Below, in pieces: positions 7,709 to 16,970 of a stretch of 63,911 nt of DNA. Each line of letters starts with the position of its first letter. The first letter of the stretch is position 1. A program made the position numbers and the translations under genes. The notes under the pieces are model-generated. The model worked only from the letters and a program-made list of their open reading frames with translations. It searched no databases and had not been told where the DNA came from. Where the stretch lies: assembly GCA_002421825.1 (NCBI GenBank), contig DISR01000061.1:342-64252 (forward strand). The letters are read 5' to 3'. This DNA is from Thiobacillus sp. UBA6205 (GTDB lineage Bacteria > Pseudomonadota > Gammaproteobacteria > Burkholderiales > Thiobacillaceae).

Positions 7709-10700
7709 ATGAGCACAGCCAGCCAATCCCAAGTCGTCGCAACCGTCATTTCCGTAACCGGTGTGGCCTTCGCCCGCAATGCCGATGGCGCCGTGCGCCG
7801 CCTGGCTGCCGGCGACAGCATCCTGGAAGGCGAAACCGTATTCACCCTGGCCGGCGGCGAAGTCGAGCTGGCCTTTGCCGACGGCCACCATGCCACCATC
7901 CTCGCTTCCGAGTCCTACCTGATCGGGCCAGAAGCCATGGTCGCCACCAGCCCTGACGCTGGCGAAGCCGCCATTACGGCTGCCGGCGAGGTCGGCCGGG
8001 TCATCACCGCGCTGGAAGAAGGCGGCGACATCCTCGAAGGCCTGGAAGCCCCTGCCGCCGGCGGTGCCGGCGAAGACAGCGGCAACGACTTCGTGCGACT
8101 GCTGCGCATCGTCGAACCGGTCACGCCGGTCGACTATGAATACCCGCTCAACGCGGTCGGTCCCATCGAAGCGCCCGAAGGCGACGTGATTCCGGAAGAA
8201 GGGGAAAATGGCTTGCCGAGCGCAGGCGAAGCGGAAGCCACGGTGGATGACGATGGCATTGGCGGCAACACGGCTGTCGGCGCAGGCGATTGGGTCGATA
8301 CCAACCTTGATCTCGACAACGACGAAGCCACCTTCAGCGGCGTGCTCCCCCACGACTTCGGCTCGGACGGCCCCGGCGAAATCAACCTGGCCGCCATGAA
8401 TGGCCTGACTGCTGCAGTCGGCACCGAAACCGTCACCTTTGCCTGGAACGATGGCACCGACACCCTGACCGCCACCGTCACCGGCGGCGATCGCAATGGC
8501 ACGCCCCTGTTTGACGTGGAGGTCAATCCCGCCACCGGCGAGTACACCGTCACCCTGCTGGATAATGTTCTGCACGAAAGCCTCGACGGCCTGGCCGGCG
8601 ACGACGAAGAAAACGACGCCTCCGTCGTGCTGACCTACAACGTCGTCGACGGCAATGGCGACGTGGAGACCGGCAGCCTGACCATCAACCTGGACGACGA
8701 CGTTCCCCTGGCCGACATCGATGATGGCCGCGGCAGCGTCACCGTTGACGAGACTGCCGGTGTGGATGCCGAAGACGACGACACCACCGACACCACCGTC
8801 AGCAGCCTTTTCTCCGGCTTGGCCGGCGTGTCTTCCGACATGGAGCAGTATGCCCAGAGCGCCTCCAGCCTGGTCAACATCGGCGGCATCTCCATCGGCG
8901 CTGACGAAGTGGCCGAAGAGGGCGCCACCACCGTGCTGTCGCTCGCCGTCAACGGCGGCAACGGCACCGACTCCGGCCTGGAGACCACCGGCGGCACCCA
9001 GATCTTCCTGTACAAGGAAGGCGACCTCATCGTCGGCCGCATCGGCAACGAAGTCGGCGACGGCACCGACACCGCCAACAGCAGCGGCACCATCGCCTTC
9101 GCCATCGCCATCGGCCAGGACGGCAACGTCAGCGTGGCCCAGTACGCCTCGGTCACCAACCCGACCGGCGGTGCCAGCCATGACGAAACCGCCAGCCTCA
9201 CCGGCAAGGTCAATGCCGTGGTGACCGTCACCGACGGCGACAGCGATACCGCCACCGATTCGGTGGCCATCGGCGACCAGATCCTGTTCAGCGACGACGG
9301 CCCCACCGCCGACATCACCGACACCCAGGGCGGCGTCACCATCGACGAGAGCCCCAGCAACCAGGACAACGATACCGACGATGCCGCCGTCGCCGCGCTC
9401 TTCTCCGGCCTCACCGGCGTGTCCGGCGACATGACCGAGTTCGCCAAGAGCGCTTCCAGCCTGGTCGACACCAGCGGCTCGGCAACCGGCGAGGATGAAG
9501 AGGGCGCCACCACCGTGCTGTCGCTCGCCGTCAACGGCGGCAACGGCACCGACTCCGGCCTGGAGACCACCGGCGGCACCCAGATCTTCCTGTACAAGGA
9601 AGGCGACCTCATCGTCGGCCGCATCGGCAACGAAGTCGGCGACGGCACCGACACCGCCAACAGCAGCGGCACCATCGCCTTCGCCATCGCCATCGGCCAG
9701 GACGGCAACGTCAGCGTGGCCCAGTACGCCTCGGTCACCAACCCGACTGCCGGCGACGGCAGCGGCGGCACTTATGACGAAACCGCCAGCCTCACCGGCA
9801 AGGTCAATGCCGTGGTGACCGTCACCGACGGCGACAGCGATACCGCCACCGATTCGGTGGCCATCGGCGACCAGATCCTGTTCAGCGACGACGGCCCCAC
9901 CGCCGTGGATGAAACCACGCAGGAGATCTTCGAAGGCTTCACCACCACGACCGATGCCCTGGTCGGCACGGTGGATGTCCCTGCCAGCCAAAACAGCAGC
10001 AACTTCATCTACATCACCACCCTCAATGGTCTGACGGGTGGCGACACGATGAATGTCACTTGGGATACCAACACGAACATCAATTGGGAGTTGCGTGCGG
10101 CGGACGGCGTCACGGTAGTGGCTTCGGGAGCCGACAATGGCAGCTCCCTATCGACCACACTCGGCAACTTGCTTGCCACCGGCGACTACCAACTGTGGAT
10201 CGACGCCACCAACAAGGCCCTGACCGTCACCAATGTCACCTTCGAGCATGACGTCACTTCGTCGCTGGGCGGCAATGTGCTGGCCAATGGCGACTCGTTC
10301 GGCGAGGACGAGGAAGGCGGCATGGTAAGCGCCATCGCCAGCAACAATGTACCGGCCAATACCGACAGCACCGCTGACGGCAGCGGCAACTACACCGTAA
10401 CCGGGCAATACGGCACCCTTACCATCAACCAGGATGGCACCTACACCTACACCGCCTTCGCGGATGCGGTGCCGGATGGCGACCCGGACGGCAAGGTAAC
10501 CGATTCGTTCACCTACACCATCATGGATGGCGACGGCGACACGGATACCGCAACATTGGCCTTCGATGTCCTGGATGTGCCGGATGTCGTGCCGAGTGCC
10601 GCCTTCTTCACCATGAACACCAGCAATACCGGCGGCGGCGGCGACACCGGCTTCCAGCAGTTCAAGATCTCGATCACCGACGGCAATGTCGCGGCGCTGA

Positions 10701-11431
10701 GTCAGACCGTGGAAGTCGCCAACGAGGAAGGCCAGCAGGACTTCTTCGTCACCATGGGCGGCGACGTGGTGTTCCAGAACAACACCCAGTACGCCGTCAC
10801 GCTCGAGCATATCAGCGGCTCGGCCCACCTCAACTTCACCGATTTCTCCATCACGGACAAGTTTGGCAACACCGTGACCCTGAACGCCGGGGGTGGTAGC
10901 GACAACGTCACCCTCACCGGCGACGAGGGCAGCAGCTACGACGGGGTGGTCTACATTGTCTCGGTGGACGGCGGCGGCAACACCTCGGTATCCACCCCGG
11001 TTGGCTATGACATCAACAGCGTCGGCGGCGACGATGTCCTCGTACTCGGGACACCCACCGGCCAGCTCGATTTCAGCCTGGACATGGACGACCTGCCGAT
11101 CGGCACCGCCATGAATGACATCGACCTGTTCGGCAATGATGGGGATGCGATCGACCGGATCAGCATCTCCGGGGTCGGAACACAGGAAGACAACACCCTC
11201 ACGCTTTCCGCCCAGGATGTGCTCGACCTGGTCGATAACGACGACTACAACCTGTGGATCAGCGGTGATGCCGGCGATGCGGTCATCCTGTCGGACGCCG
11301 CCAGCTGGACGCAAGGCGCCACCAATGTGGCAGGGCCGGATGGCAACACTTACACGGCCTACACCGCCACCATCGACGCCACGCTGGTAACGCTGTACGT
11401 GGAAAACGAGGTCACCCAGCCCATGCCTTGA
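7709..11431 (+). CDS. lapA: Miniature LapA-like surface adhesin (retention module, VCBS repeats, type I secretion tail)
   Basis: A 1,240-residue acidic adhesin, small for a group whose members often exceed 3,000. Residues 1-80 match the retention module (VISVTGVAFARNADGAVRRL) that jams in the outer-membrane pore. Residues 90-93 are TAAG, the di-alanine site cut by LapG-type proteases. Two large repeats follow (about 333-531 and 532-732), then a VCBS-like domain (GTLTINQDGTYTYTA, near 910) and a C-terminal region ending in the pattern DVLDLVDNDDYNLWISGD, common in type I secreted adhesins. I see no run of GGxGxDxxx RTX nonapeptides. ATG 7709 has gaggaagg nine bases upstream; the frame opens earlier without a ribosome site. 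Confidence 0.9.
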   Translation: MSTASQSQVVATVISVTGVAFARNADGAVRRLAAGDSILEGETVFTLAGGEVELAFADGHHATILASESYLIGPEAMVATSPDAGEAAITAAGEVGRVITALEEGGDILEGLEAPAAGGAGEDSGNDFVRLLRIVEPVTPVDYEYPLNAVGPIEAPEGDVIPEEGENGLPSAGEAEATVDDDGIGGNTAVGAGDWVDTNLDLDNDEATFSGVLPHDFGSDGPGEINLAAMNGLTAAVGTETVTFAWNDGTDTLTATVTGGDRNGTPLFDVEVNPATGEYTVTLLDNVLHESLDGLAGDDEENDASVVLTYNVVDGNGDVETGSLTINLDDDVPLADIDDGRGSVTVDETAGVDAEDDDTTDTTVSSLFSGLAGVSSDMEQYAQSASSLVNIGGISIGADEVAEEGATTVLSLAVNGGNGTDSGLETTGGTQIFLYKEGDLIVGRIGNEVGDGTDTANSSGTIAFAIAIGQDGNVSVAQYASVTNPTGGASHDETASLTGKVNAVVTVTDGDSDTATDSVAIGDQILFSDDGPTADITDTQGGVTIDESPSNQDNDTDDAAVAALFSGLTGVSGDMTEFAKSASSLVDTSGSATGEDEEGATTVLSLAVNGGNGTDSGLETTGGTQIFLYKEGDLIVGRIGNEVGDGTDTANSSGTIAFAIAIGQDGNVSVAQYASVTNPTAGDGSGGTYDETASLTGKVNAVVTVTDGDSDTATDSVAIGDQILFSDDGPTAVDETTQEIFEGFTTTTDALVGTVDVPASQNSSNFIYITTLNGLTGGDTMNVTWDTNTNINWELRAADGVTVVASGADNGSSLSTTLGNLLATGDYQLWIDATNKALTVTNVTFEHDVTSSLGGNVLANGDSFGEDEEGGMVSAIASNNVPANTDSTADGSGNYTVTGQYGTLTINQDGTYTYTAFADAVPDGDPDGKVTDSFTYTIMDGDGDTDTATLAFDVLDVPDVVPSAAFFTMNTSNTGGGGDTGFQQFKISITDGNVAALSQTVEVANEEGQQDFFVTMGGDVVFQNNTQYAVTLEHISGSAHLNFTDFSITDKFGNTVTLNAGGGSDNVTLTGDEGSSYDGVVYIVSVDGGGNTSVSTPVGYDINSVGGDDVLVLGTPTGQLDFSLDMDDLPIGTAMNDIDLFGNDGDAIDRISISGVGTQEDNTLTLSAQDVLDLVDNDDYNLWISGDAGDAVILSDAASWTQGATNVAGPDGNTYTAYTATIDATLVTLYVENEVTQPMP
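8915..9311 (+). repeat. Internal near-identical repeat of the adhesin, copy 1
   Basis: Two blocks of this copy are identical at the DNA level to copy 2: 8915-9165 equals 9497-9747 (251 bp, offset 582) and 9180-9311 equals 9774-9905 (132 bp, offset 594). The 12-base shift comes from a four-codon length difference between the blocks. The surrounding halves of each ~200-residue unit are clearly diverged, so the identity points to recent conversion or duplication. Confidence 0.95.
9497..9905 (+). repeat. Internal near-identical repeat of the adhesin, copy 2
   Basis: Partner of the copy at 8915-9311. It encodes the same protein segment (EEGATTVLSLAVNGGNGTDS onward) with a four-residue longer linker (AGDGSGGTY against GGASH). 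Confidence 0.95.
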
Positions 11432-11453
11432 GCGTCGTCCAGGGCAGGCAAGA

Positions 11454-11478
11454 AGCGGGCTTCATGCCCGCTTTTTTC
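11454..11478 (+). terminator. Terminator after the adhesin gene
   Basis: Stem agcgggc (11454-11460) with gcccgct (11466-11472), loop ttcat, then a T-tract. It closes the lapB-lapC-regulator-adhesin unit. Confidence 0.88.
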
Positions 11479-11583
11479 TTGGCAAAAACCAGCCTGCCAT
11501 TTTCCGGCTGGAAGCCTTGCGTAAACCTCGCAAAAGCGGGTAATTTAGGCTTCACGACTCATGCCTCCGCCGGGGAAACTTGA

Positions 11584-11931
11584 ATGCCATATGTACAACG
11601 CAATAAAGCGGGCCAGATCACTGCGGTATCGGCGGAAAAAACCGCGAAATCCGCCGAATGGCTCGAATTGGATGCGCCTGAACTGAAGGAATATCTGCTC
11701 AACTTTGCCGGCGCGGCGCACCCCCCCGAAGTCGCCAACGCCCTGGAGGAGTCCGACCAGGCCCTGATCCGCGTGGTGGACGACCTGGTGAACGTGCTGG
11801 TGGAGCACAACCTGATGCGCTTTACCGACCTGCCCGAGGCGGCGCAGAAAAAACTGCTGGAGCGCCGTTCGCTGCGCGAATCGCTGACGGCCTTGAAGCT
11901 GCTGGGCGACGACGACCACGGATTGATCTAG
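11584..11931 (+). CDS. Small conserved protein, function unknown
   Basis: A 115-residue soluble protein that begins MPYVQRNKAGQITAVSAE, an opening I associate with short proteobacterial proteins sometimes labelled tryptophan synthase beta-like; nothing in it supports an enzymatic role. The rest is mostly helical and acidic (PPEVANALEESDQALIRVVD) with a basic helix near the end (AQKKLLERRSLRES). It follows the adhesin terminator and ends 36 bases before the convergent lapD gene. A role in the adhesion module is only suggested by position. Confidence 0.75.
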   Translation: MPYVQRNKAGQITAVSAEKTAKSAEWLELDAPELKEYLLNFAGAAHPPEVANALEESDQALIRVVDDLVNVLVEHNLMRFTDLPEAAQKKLLERRSLRESLTALKLLGDDDHGLI

Positions 11932-11967
11932 CTGACGGTTCGTAGCACGGCCCGCCGGAATGGCCGG

Positions 11968-13881
11968 CTACGACACGGCCGGCCCGGTCACGCCGTCGAA
12001 GCCCAGCCCCGGCAGCACGGCCAGTTCTTCCGGGCTGCGCACGCCTTCGGCGATCACCGAAACTCCGATGGAGTGCGCCATCTTGCACACCCCCTTGAGG
12101 AATTCCTGGTTGCCGGCATTGAGATGGATGTCGTGGATGAAACTGCCGTCCACCTTCAGGTAATCCAGCCCCAGGTCGGACAATTTGGCGATTTCGCCAA
12201 AACGATGGCCGAAATGCTCGATGCCTACCTGACAGCCCAATTTCTTGAGTGTGCGGCAAAGATCGCGGAAAGCCTCCAGTTGCCGGAACACGCCCTGCTC
12301 GGCAACTTCGATCCACAAATGCTTGCACAAAGCCGGCTGCCCTTCCAGGAGGCCGACCAGCCTGTTGTGGAAGCCCCAGTCGGCGACGCTGTCGGCAGAC
12401 AGGTTGACCGCGACATCGCCGCGCCCGGTTCTGAGGCCGTTCAGCGCCAGGTGCATGACCTGCAAGTCCAGATCGGCCGTAAGCTTCAGGCGCTCTGCCA
12501 TGGGCATGAAATCACCGGCCGGCAGCCAGGGCCCGTTCGTTTGAGCCTGCAGCCGGATGACGCTTTCCTGGTGGATGGCCGCGCCGCCCACGGACAGCAC
12601 CGGAAAGCCGGCGAGTTTCAGGCGCTGCTCGGACAGGGCATTGGCCAACAGCTTGCGCCAGCCCTCGCCGGAAGTCGCCAGCGGCGCCGCACCCGTGTGC
12701 CTGCTGGCAAAGGTTTCGTTCGGACCCTTGCCCTCGGCGATGGCCAGCGCGCTGTCGGCATTGGCCAGCAGCGTATCCATCGGTTCGCCGCGCTGGTAGC
12801 CCACCACGGCAAGATGGAACAACTCTCCCAGTTCGGGGTAGGCGTCAGCCACCCGGTGCATGGCCTGGGCAAGGTTGTCGGCCAGAAGCGGGGGGGCGTC
12901 CGCGCCGGGCGCCAGCAGGGCGAAATCCGAACCGCGCACCCGCGCGGCCAGCCAGTTGTTCTGGGCAGCGCTGGTTTCATTCAGCAGCCTGGCCACCAGT
13001 TGCAGCAGGCCGTCGGCTCTGGCGTGACCGAGTCTGGCGTTGATATCGTTGAGGTCAGCGAGCCGTATGATCGCCAGCAGGCCGAAAGCCGAGCCTTCCT
13101 CTCCGCTCAGCGCCTCGCGCAGGGAACCAATGAAGAATTCCCGATTGGGCAGGCCGGTCACACTGTCGTGGTTGACCTGCTGGCGCAGCGACTCGAGTCG
13201 CGCGGCCTCGTCGGCGAACATCTGCTTGACGCGTGCGACCATGTCGTTCATGGCCCGCACCACGCTGCGCAGTTCAGGCACCTTGGGCAGTTCCACCGTA
13301 ATGAACTGGCGCCGGGTGATGGCATTGGCCTGCTCGACAACATGATCCAGCGGCCGGGTGATGAAGCGCAACATGAACGTGCCGATCAGCCCCGCAACCA
13401 GGCCGCCCACCAGGAACCAGATCGATAGTTCGAGGGTGCCCCTCCAGAGGTCCTGATAGGCGAACTTGCTCTGGCTGGCGAGGGTAATGGTGCCGAACTG
13501 CTTCCAGCCGTCCTGCACATGTGCGACGCCAGGCTGGGCGCTGATGGGGAAAAGCTTCACGAACCAGGCGGGGGCGCCTGCCGCAACCGCGCCCTCCTGC
13601 TTGCGCTCGGCAACCATTTTTCCTGCGGGATCGGTCAGCCGGATTTCCTGGTAATGGCCGGTATCGAACTGCGCGGACAACAGCAGTTCGATGGTCACCG
13701 GGTCCTTTTCGCGGATTTGCGACATGGACAGGGCCAGTGCGGCGGCATTGTCCACATTCTTCAGGTAGAGCTGCTTCTCGAGATAGCTGCGCGCGGTAAA
13801 CGTATTGACCAGCAGGCTGGTTGCAAAAGCGGCGACGGTAAGCCCGATAACGGCAAGCCAGATGCGTCTGAACAGGGACAT
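11968..13881 (-). CDS. lapD: LapD-type c-di-GMP receptor controlling adhesin release
   Basis: A 637-residue inner-membrane receptor. It has TM1 (8-27), a periplasmic domain with the conserved output Trp (DGWKQFGT, W126), TM2 (152-171), HAMP, then GGDEF-like and EAL-like domains that have both lost catalysis. GGDEF reads RGSDF (316-320), the EAL signature reads QES (438-440) and DDFGTG reads EHFGH (555-559). In the known Lap system such a receptor binds c-di-GMP through the EAL-like domain and then holds LapG so it cannot cut the adhesin. lapG lies 53 bases upstream on the same strand. The start has ggagga seven bases before ATG. Confidence 0.93.
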   Translation of the reverse strand: MSLFRRIWLAVIGLTVAAFATSLLVNTFTARSYLEKQLYLKNVDNAAALALSMSQIREKDPVTIELLLSAQFDTGHYQEIRLTDPAGKMVAERKQEGAVAAGAPAWFVKLFPISAQPGVAHVQDGWKQFGTITLASQSKFAYQDLWRGTLELSIWFLVGGLVAGLIGTFMLRFITRPLDHVVEQANAITRRQFITVELPKVPELRSVVRAMNDMVARVKQMFADEAARLESLRQQVNHDSVTGLPNREFFIGSLREALSGEEGSAFGLLAIIRLADLNDINARLGHARADGLLQLVARLLNETSAAQNNWLAARVRGSDFALLAPGADAPPLLADNLAQAMHRVADAYPELGELFHLAVVGYQRGEPMDTLLANADSALAIAEGKGPNETFASRHTGAAPLATSGEGWRKLLANALSEQRLKLAGFPVLSVGGAAIHQESVIRLQAQTNGPWLPAGDFMPMAERLKLTADLDLQVMHLALNGLRTGRGDVAVNLSADSVADWGFHNRLVGLLEGQPALCKHLWIEVAEQGVFRQLEAFRDLCRTLKKLGCQVGIEHFGHRFGEIAKLSDLGLDYLKVDGSFIHDIHLNAGNQEFLKGVCKMAHSIGVSVIAEGVRSPEELAVLPGLGFDGVTGPAVS

Positions 13882-13934
13882 GACTATCCTCCAGCGTTAA
13901 CTATATCAGCCTAACAGGCCGACGAACGGCACGC

Positions 13935-14615
13935 TCACAGGGCGATCCCCTCCGCCCGCATGCGGGCGATCAGGTCGCGCCAGCGCGACAGACGGGCAGT
14001 GGCGCTGCCGGACGCTTTTTCCGTCGGCCCGCTGCCGACCCACAACCCTTCGCTGTTGAAGCTGAACACGGGGAAAAGGTCGTTCCGCTGCGAAGCGGGG
14101 CGTATCTCCCCGATCAAATTGTCCAAAATCAGGGGCTCGGCACGGTGCGACGGGTAATAGGCCAGCACCATGTGCGCCTGCGAAATGCTGCCAATCTGCG
14201 CCCGGACATAGACCAGACGCAGGCGGTCAAGCGGCACGCCCAGGCTTATCAGCGACACGTACTTGGCGATGGAGAAATCCTCGCAATCTCCCCGCCCCCT
14301 GCCCAGGGACTCCAGGGGGGTGGCCCAGTAGTCGGTTTTTCCCCATGCCTCGACATCATCGACGAAGGCGATTTTGCGGTTGAAGAAGGCATTGACCCGG
14401 TTGATCTGCTCGCTTTCTGGCAGGCCTTGGGCGCCGGCCACGACTTCGCGCCACTGGTTGACCGCCTGCACGGCCGAGGCGCCATAGCGTGCCTGCGCCA
14501 GCTGGAGCAGCTTCTCCACATTGGGCAGCGCCGCATGCAGCGCCGGCAAAAACAGAAAAAGCAGCCCGAGGGCCAAGCTTTTTCCGAATATCGCGCTATG
14601 GTTTGAATACAACAT
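13935..14615 (-). CDS. lapG: LapG-type periplasmic cysteine protease
   Basis: A 226-residue bacterial transglutaminase-like cysteine protease that cuts the retention module of the adhesin at a di-alanine site. A signal peptide spans about residues 10-29. The catalytic triad is visible: C111 in GRGDCEDFS, H148 in QAHMVLAYY and D165 in LILDNLIGE. Length is normal for the family. It is the first gene of the lapG-lapD pair, transcribed away from the outer-membrane pore gene with 215 bases between them. Activity should be held in check by LapD at high c-di-GMP. Confidence 0.94.
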   Translation of the reverse strand: MLYSNHSAIFGKSLALGLLFLFLPALHAALPNVEKLLQLAQARYGASAVQAVNQWREVVAGAQGLPESEQINRVNAFFNRKIAFVDDVEAWGKTDYWATPLESLGRGRGDCEDFSIAKYVSLISLGVPLDRLRLVYVRAQIGSISQAHMVLAYYPSHRAEPLILDNLIGEIRPASQRNDLFPVFSFNSEGLWVGSGPTEKASGSATARLSRWRDLIARMRAEGIAL

Positions 14616-14830
14616 TCGTGACTATCGGCATACCGCCCCGCCGGCCTTACGGTTGCAGAGAATTTCGGTTTGAGCTTAAATGCTCTGACCTATGCCAGTA
14701 AATATCGGCTCAAATTGCCGAAACTGCACAAATTAACGGTGAATGTTCGACAATAAGAAAGCCGTACAGAAAAAATCAAAGCTCAGGCGCATTCGCAATT
14801 CTTGATGGTAATACAGACGGGGGTTTCAAC

Positions 14831-16714
14831 ATGATTTCGAAATGGTTCAAGGTTTCGATGCTGGCGGCTATGGTATCAACCGCTTATGCTCAGCCGATTA
14901 CGCTGAAAGATGCGGCCCAGGAGGCCGTCCTGCGCAACCCCGAAGTGCAGGCCAAGTGGCATGCCTACAAGGAAGCCTCCGAAACCGTGGGCATTGCCAA
15001 AGGCCGCTATCTCCCGTCCCTGGACATGAATGCCGGCATCTTCCGCGAATGGAAGGATGAGCCCGCCGCGGCAGGCGGCGACCGTGACTTCACCTCGCGC
15101 GGCGTCGAGCTGCGCCTGAACCAGATCCTGTTCGATGGCTTCGCCACCCGCAGCGACGTCAAGCGCCTCAACTACGCCCAGCGCGTGCGCTATTACGAAC
15201 TGCTGGACGCCTCCGAAGCCGCCGCCCTCGAAGCCATGCGCGCCTACAACGACGTGCTCCGCTACCGCGCCCTGCACAAGCTGGCGGAGCAGAACTACGT
15301 CCAGCACCGCGCCGTATATGAGCAGATCCAGCGCAAGGTCAAGCTGGGCGTCGGCCGCGGCGTCGACCTCGAGCAAGCCTCCGGCCGCCTGGCGCTGGCC
15401 GAATCCAACCTGCTGACCGAAGCCAGCAACCTGCACGACGTGAGCGCGCGCTACCAGCGCATCGTCGGCGCGCTGCCGCCCGCTGAAATGGCGACACTGC
15501 CCAGGCTGACCCAGGAGGTGCCGCCCAAAACCGCCGACGCCCTGAGAAAAGCCTACGAACTCAATCCGCAGCTGGCCGCCGCCAACGAGAACATCGTTTC
15601 CTCGCTGGCCGACGTGGATGTCAAGCGCGCGCCCTACTATCCGCGCCTGGACCTGCAGGCCGCACAGACATGGGGCTGGGACACCGACGGCATCGACGGC
15701 ACCTACGACAACCGCAAGATCGGACTGGCGCTGAACTACAACCTGTTCCGCGGCGGCTCCGACAAGGCGGGTGTTGGCGCGGCGGTCGAGCGCGTGAGCA
15801 TCGCCAAGGACCTGCGCGACAAGGTCTGCCGCGACGTGCGCCAGACCCTGACCATCGCGCACAACGACATCGGCCGCCTCGGCGAGCAGCTGCAGTACCT
15901 GGAGCAGCACCTGACCGCGACCGAAAAGGCGCGCGACGCCTACCGCAAGCAGTTCGACATCGGCCAGCGCACGCTGCTCGACCTGCTGGATACGGAAAAC
16001 GAACTGTTCGAGGCCCGTCGCGCCTACCTCAACGCCAGCCACGACTACACCCAGGCCTACGGCCGCACCCACGGCTCCATCGGCACCCTGCTCTCCAGCA
16101 TCGGCCTGCAGCGCCTGGACACCCCCAACCTGTTCGACGGCAAGGAAAAGGCCGAATTCGACCCCGATACCATCTGCCCGCCCTCCGGCGTGGGCCAGCT
16201 GGTGGTCGACAAGGACAAGGTGTTCGCCGACGCCATGGCCGCCAATCCCGGCCTGCTGCCGCCCGAGAGCGCGCCAGTCGGCGATGCGGACGGCGACGGC
16301 GTGACCGACGACAAGGACAAGTGCCCCGACACCCCGAAGGGAACCAAGGTCGACCACACCGGCTGCCCGCTGCAGGACGTGACCATTCTCAAGGGCGTGA
16401 ACTTCGATTTCGACAAGGACACACTGCGCCCCGACGCAATGCCCATTCTTGACGAGGCCGCGGCCGTCATGCAGCGCTACCCGGAAATCAGGGTCGAAAT
16501 CGGCGGGCATACCGACAGCGTTGGCTCCGATGAATACAATCTCGACCTTTCCGATCGCCGCGCGAAAACAGTGATGGATTACTTCATCTCCAAAGGCATC
16601 GATGCCGGGCGTCTCGGCTTCAAGGGCTATGGCGAAGCCAGCCCCATCACGGACAACGACAGTTCCGCCGGCCGTGCACAAAACCGCCGCGTCGAGATGC
16701 GCGTCATCAAGTAA
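14831..16714 (+). CDS. TolC-like outer-membrane efflux/secretion pore fused to an OmpA-type peptidoglycan-binding domain
   Basis: A 627-residue protein. After a signal peptide (residues 1-20, ending AYAQ) it has two TolC-type repeats of barrel strand and long coiled coil (about 25-440), as in LapE/TolC. A linker then carries a calcium-type motif (DADGDGVTDDKDKCPDTPKG, about 486-505), followed by an OmpA C-terminal domain (GVNFDFDKDTLRPDAM, then VEIGGHTDSVGSDEYNLDLS, about 520-627) that binds peptidoglycan. There is one uninterrupted frame. It is the pore partner expected for LapB/LapC. I see no clear promoter in the 215-base gap upstream; gggggt precedes the ATG. Confidence 0.92.
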   Translation: MISKWFKVSMLAAMVSTAYAQPITLKDAAQEAVLRNPEVQAKWHAYKEASETVGIAKGRYLPSLDMNAGIFREWKDEPAAAGGDRDFTSRGVELRLNQILFDGFATRSDVKRLNYAQRVRYYELLDASEAAALEAMRAYNDVLRYRALHKLAEQNYVQHRAVYEQIQRKVKLGVGRGVDLEQASGRLALAESNLLTEASNLHDVSARYQRIVGALPPAEMATLPRLTQEVPPKTADALRKAYELNPQLAAANENIVSSLADVDVKRAPYYPRLDLQAAQTWGWDTDGIDGTYDNRKIGLALNYNLFRGGSDKAGVGAAVERVSIAKDLRDKVCRDVRQTLTIAHNDIGRLGEQLQYLEQHLTATEKARDAYRKQFDIGQRTLLDLLDTENELFEARRAYLNASHDYTQAYGRTHGSIGTLLSSIGLQRLDTPNLFDGKEKAEFDPDTICPPSGVGQLVVDKDKVFADAMAANPGLLPPESAPVGDADGDGVTDDKDKCPDTPKGTKVDHTGCPLQDVTILKGVNFDFDKDTLRPDAMPILDEAAAVMQRYPEIRVEIGGHTDSVGSDEYNLDLSDRRAKTVMDYFISKGIDAGRLGFKGYGEASPITDNDSSAGRAQNRRVEMRVIK

Positions 16715-16732
16715 GCGTTTCTGCCTGTAACA

Positions 16733-16759
16733 AGCCCCGTCCGCGACGGGGCTTTTTTT
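16733..16759 (+). terminator. Terminator after the TolC-OmpA gene
   Basis: Stem agccccgt (16733-16740) with acggggct (16746-16753), loop ccgcg, then a T-tract. Confidence 0.92.
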
Positions 16760-16893
16760 CGCGCCGGCATTGCGCCAGGCAACCGTTCACGGCCTTCTTG
16801 CGAAAGCCATGCCCGGCCAGCCGGGGTTCAGGATCGCCGCTGATTCACCCTCCCCGGCCCCGCAAAACCACGCGCACTCGGCTGTCATCGCCA

Positions 16894-16921
16894 CTTGAAA
16901 ATTTGCGCCGCACCCCTAAAT
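16894..16921 (+). promoter_or_regulatory. Heat-shock (sigma-32 type) promoter of hsp20
   Basis: CTTGAAA at 16894-16900 and CCCCTAAAT at 16913-16921 are 12 bases apart, close to the sigma-32 consensus CTTGAAA-N(11-16)-CCCCATNT. The start of transcription would be about 45 bases before the ATG. The short leader contains a gcggc/gccgc mini-hairpin but no convincing RNA thermometer. Confidence 0.75.
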
Positions 16922-16970
16922 TTCGAGTGCAAGCGGCTGCGCCGCATATTTAGAGCAAGGAGAAATCATC

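Noticed and set aside
8915..9905. Direct repeats resembling a CRISPR or tandem array
   Set aside because: The repeats are long, in frame, only two in number and part of the adhesin coding sequence.
10600..11431. RTX calcium-binding nonapeptides in the adhesin C-terminus
   Set aside because: Gly/Asp-rich sequence is present, but no consecutive GGxGxDxxx repeats could be found.
11584..11931. Tryptophan synthase beta-like label for the small protein
   Set aside because: The protein is 115 residues with no PLP-binding lysine motif or any tryptophan synthase feature.
16922..16970. RNA thermometer in the hsp20 leader
   Set aside because: The leader is about 45 bases and the visible hairpin does not cover the ribosome site; no ROSE or fourU pattern.
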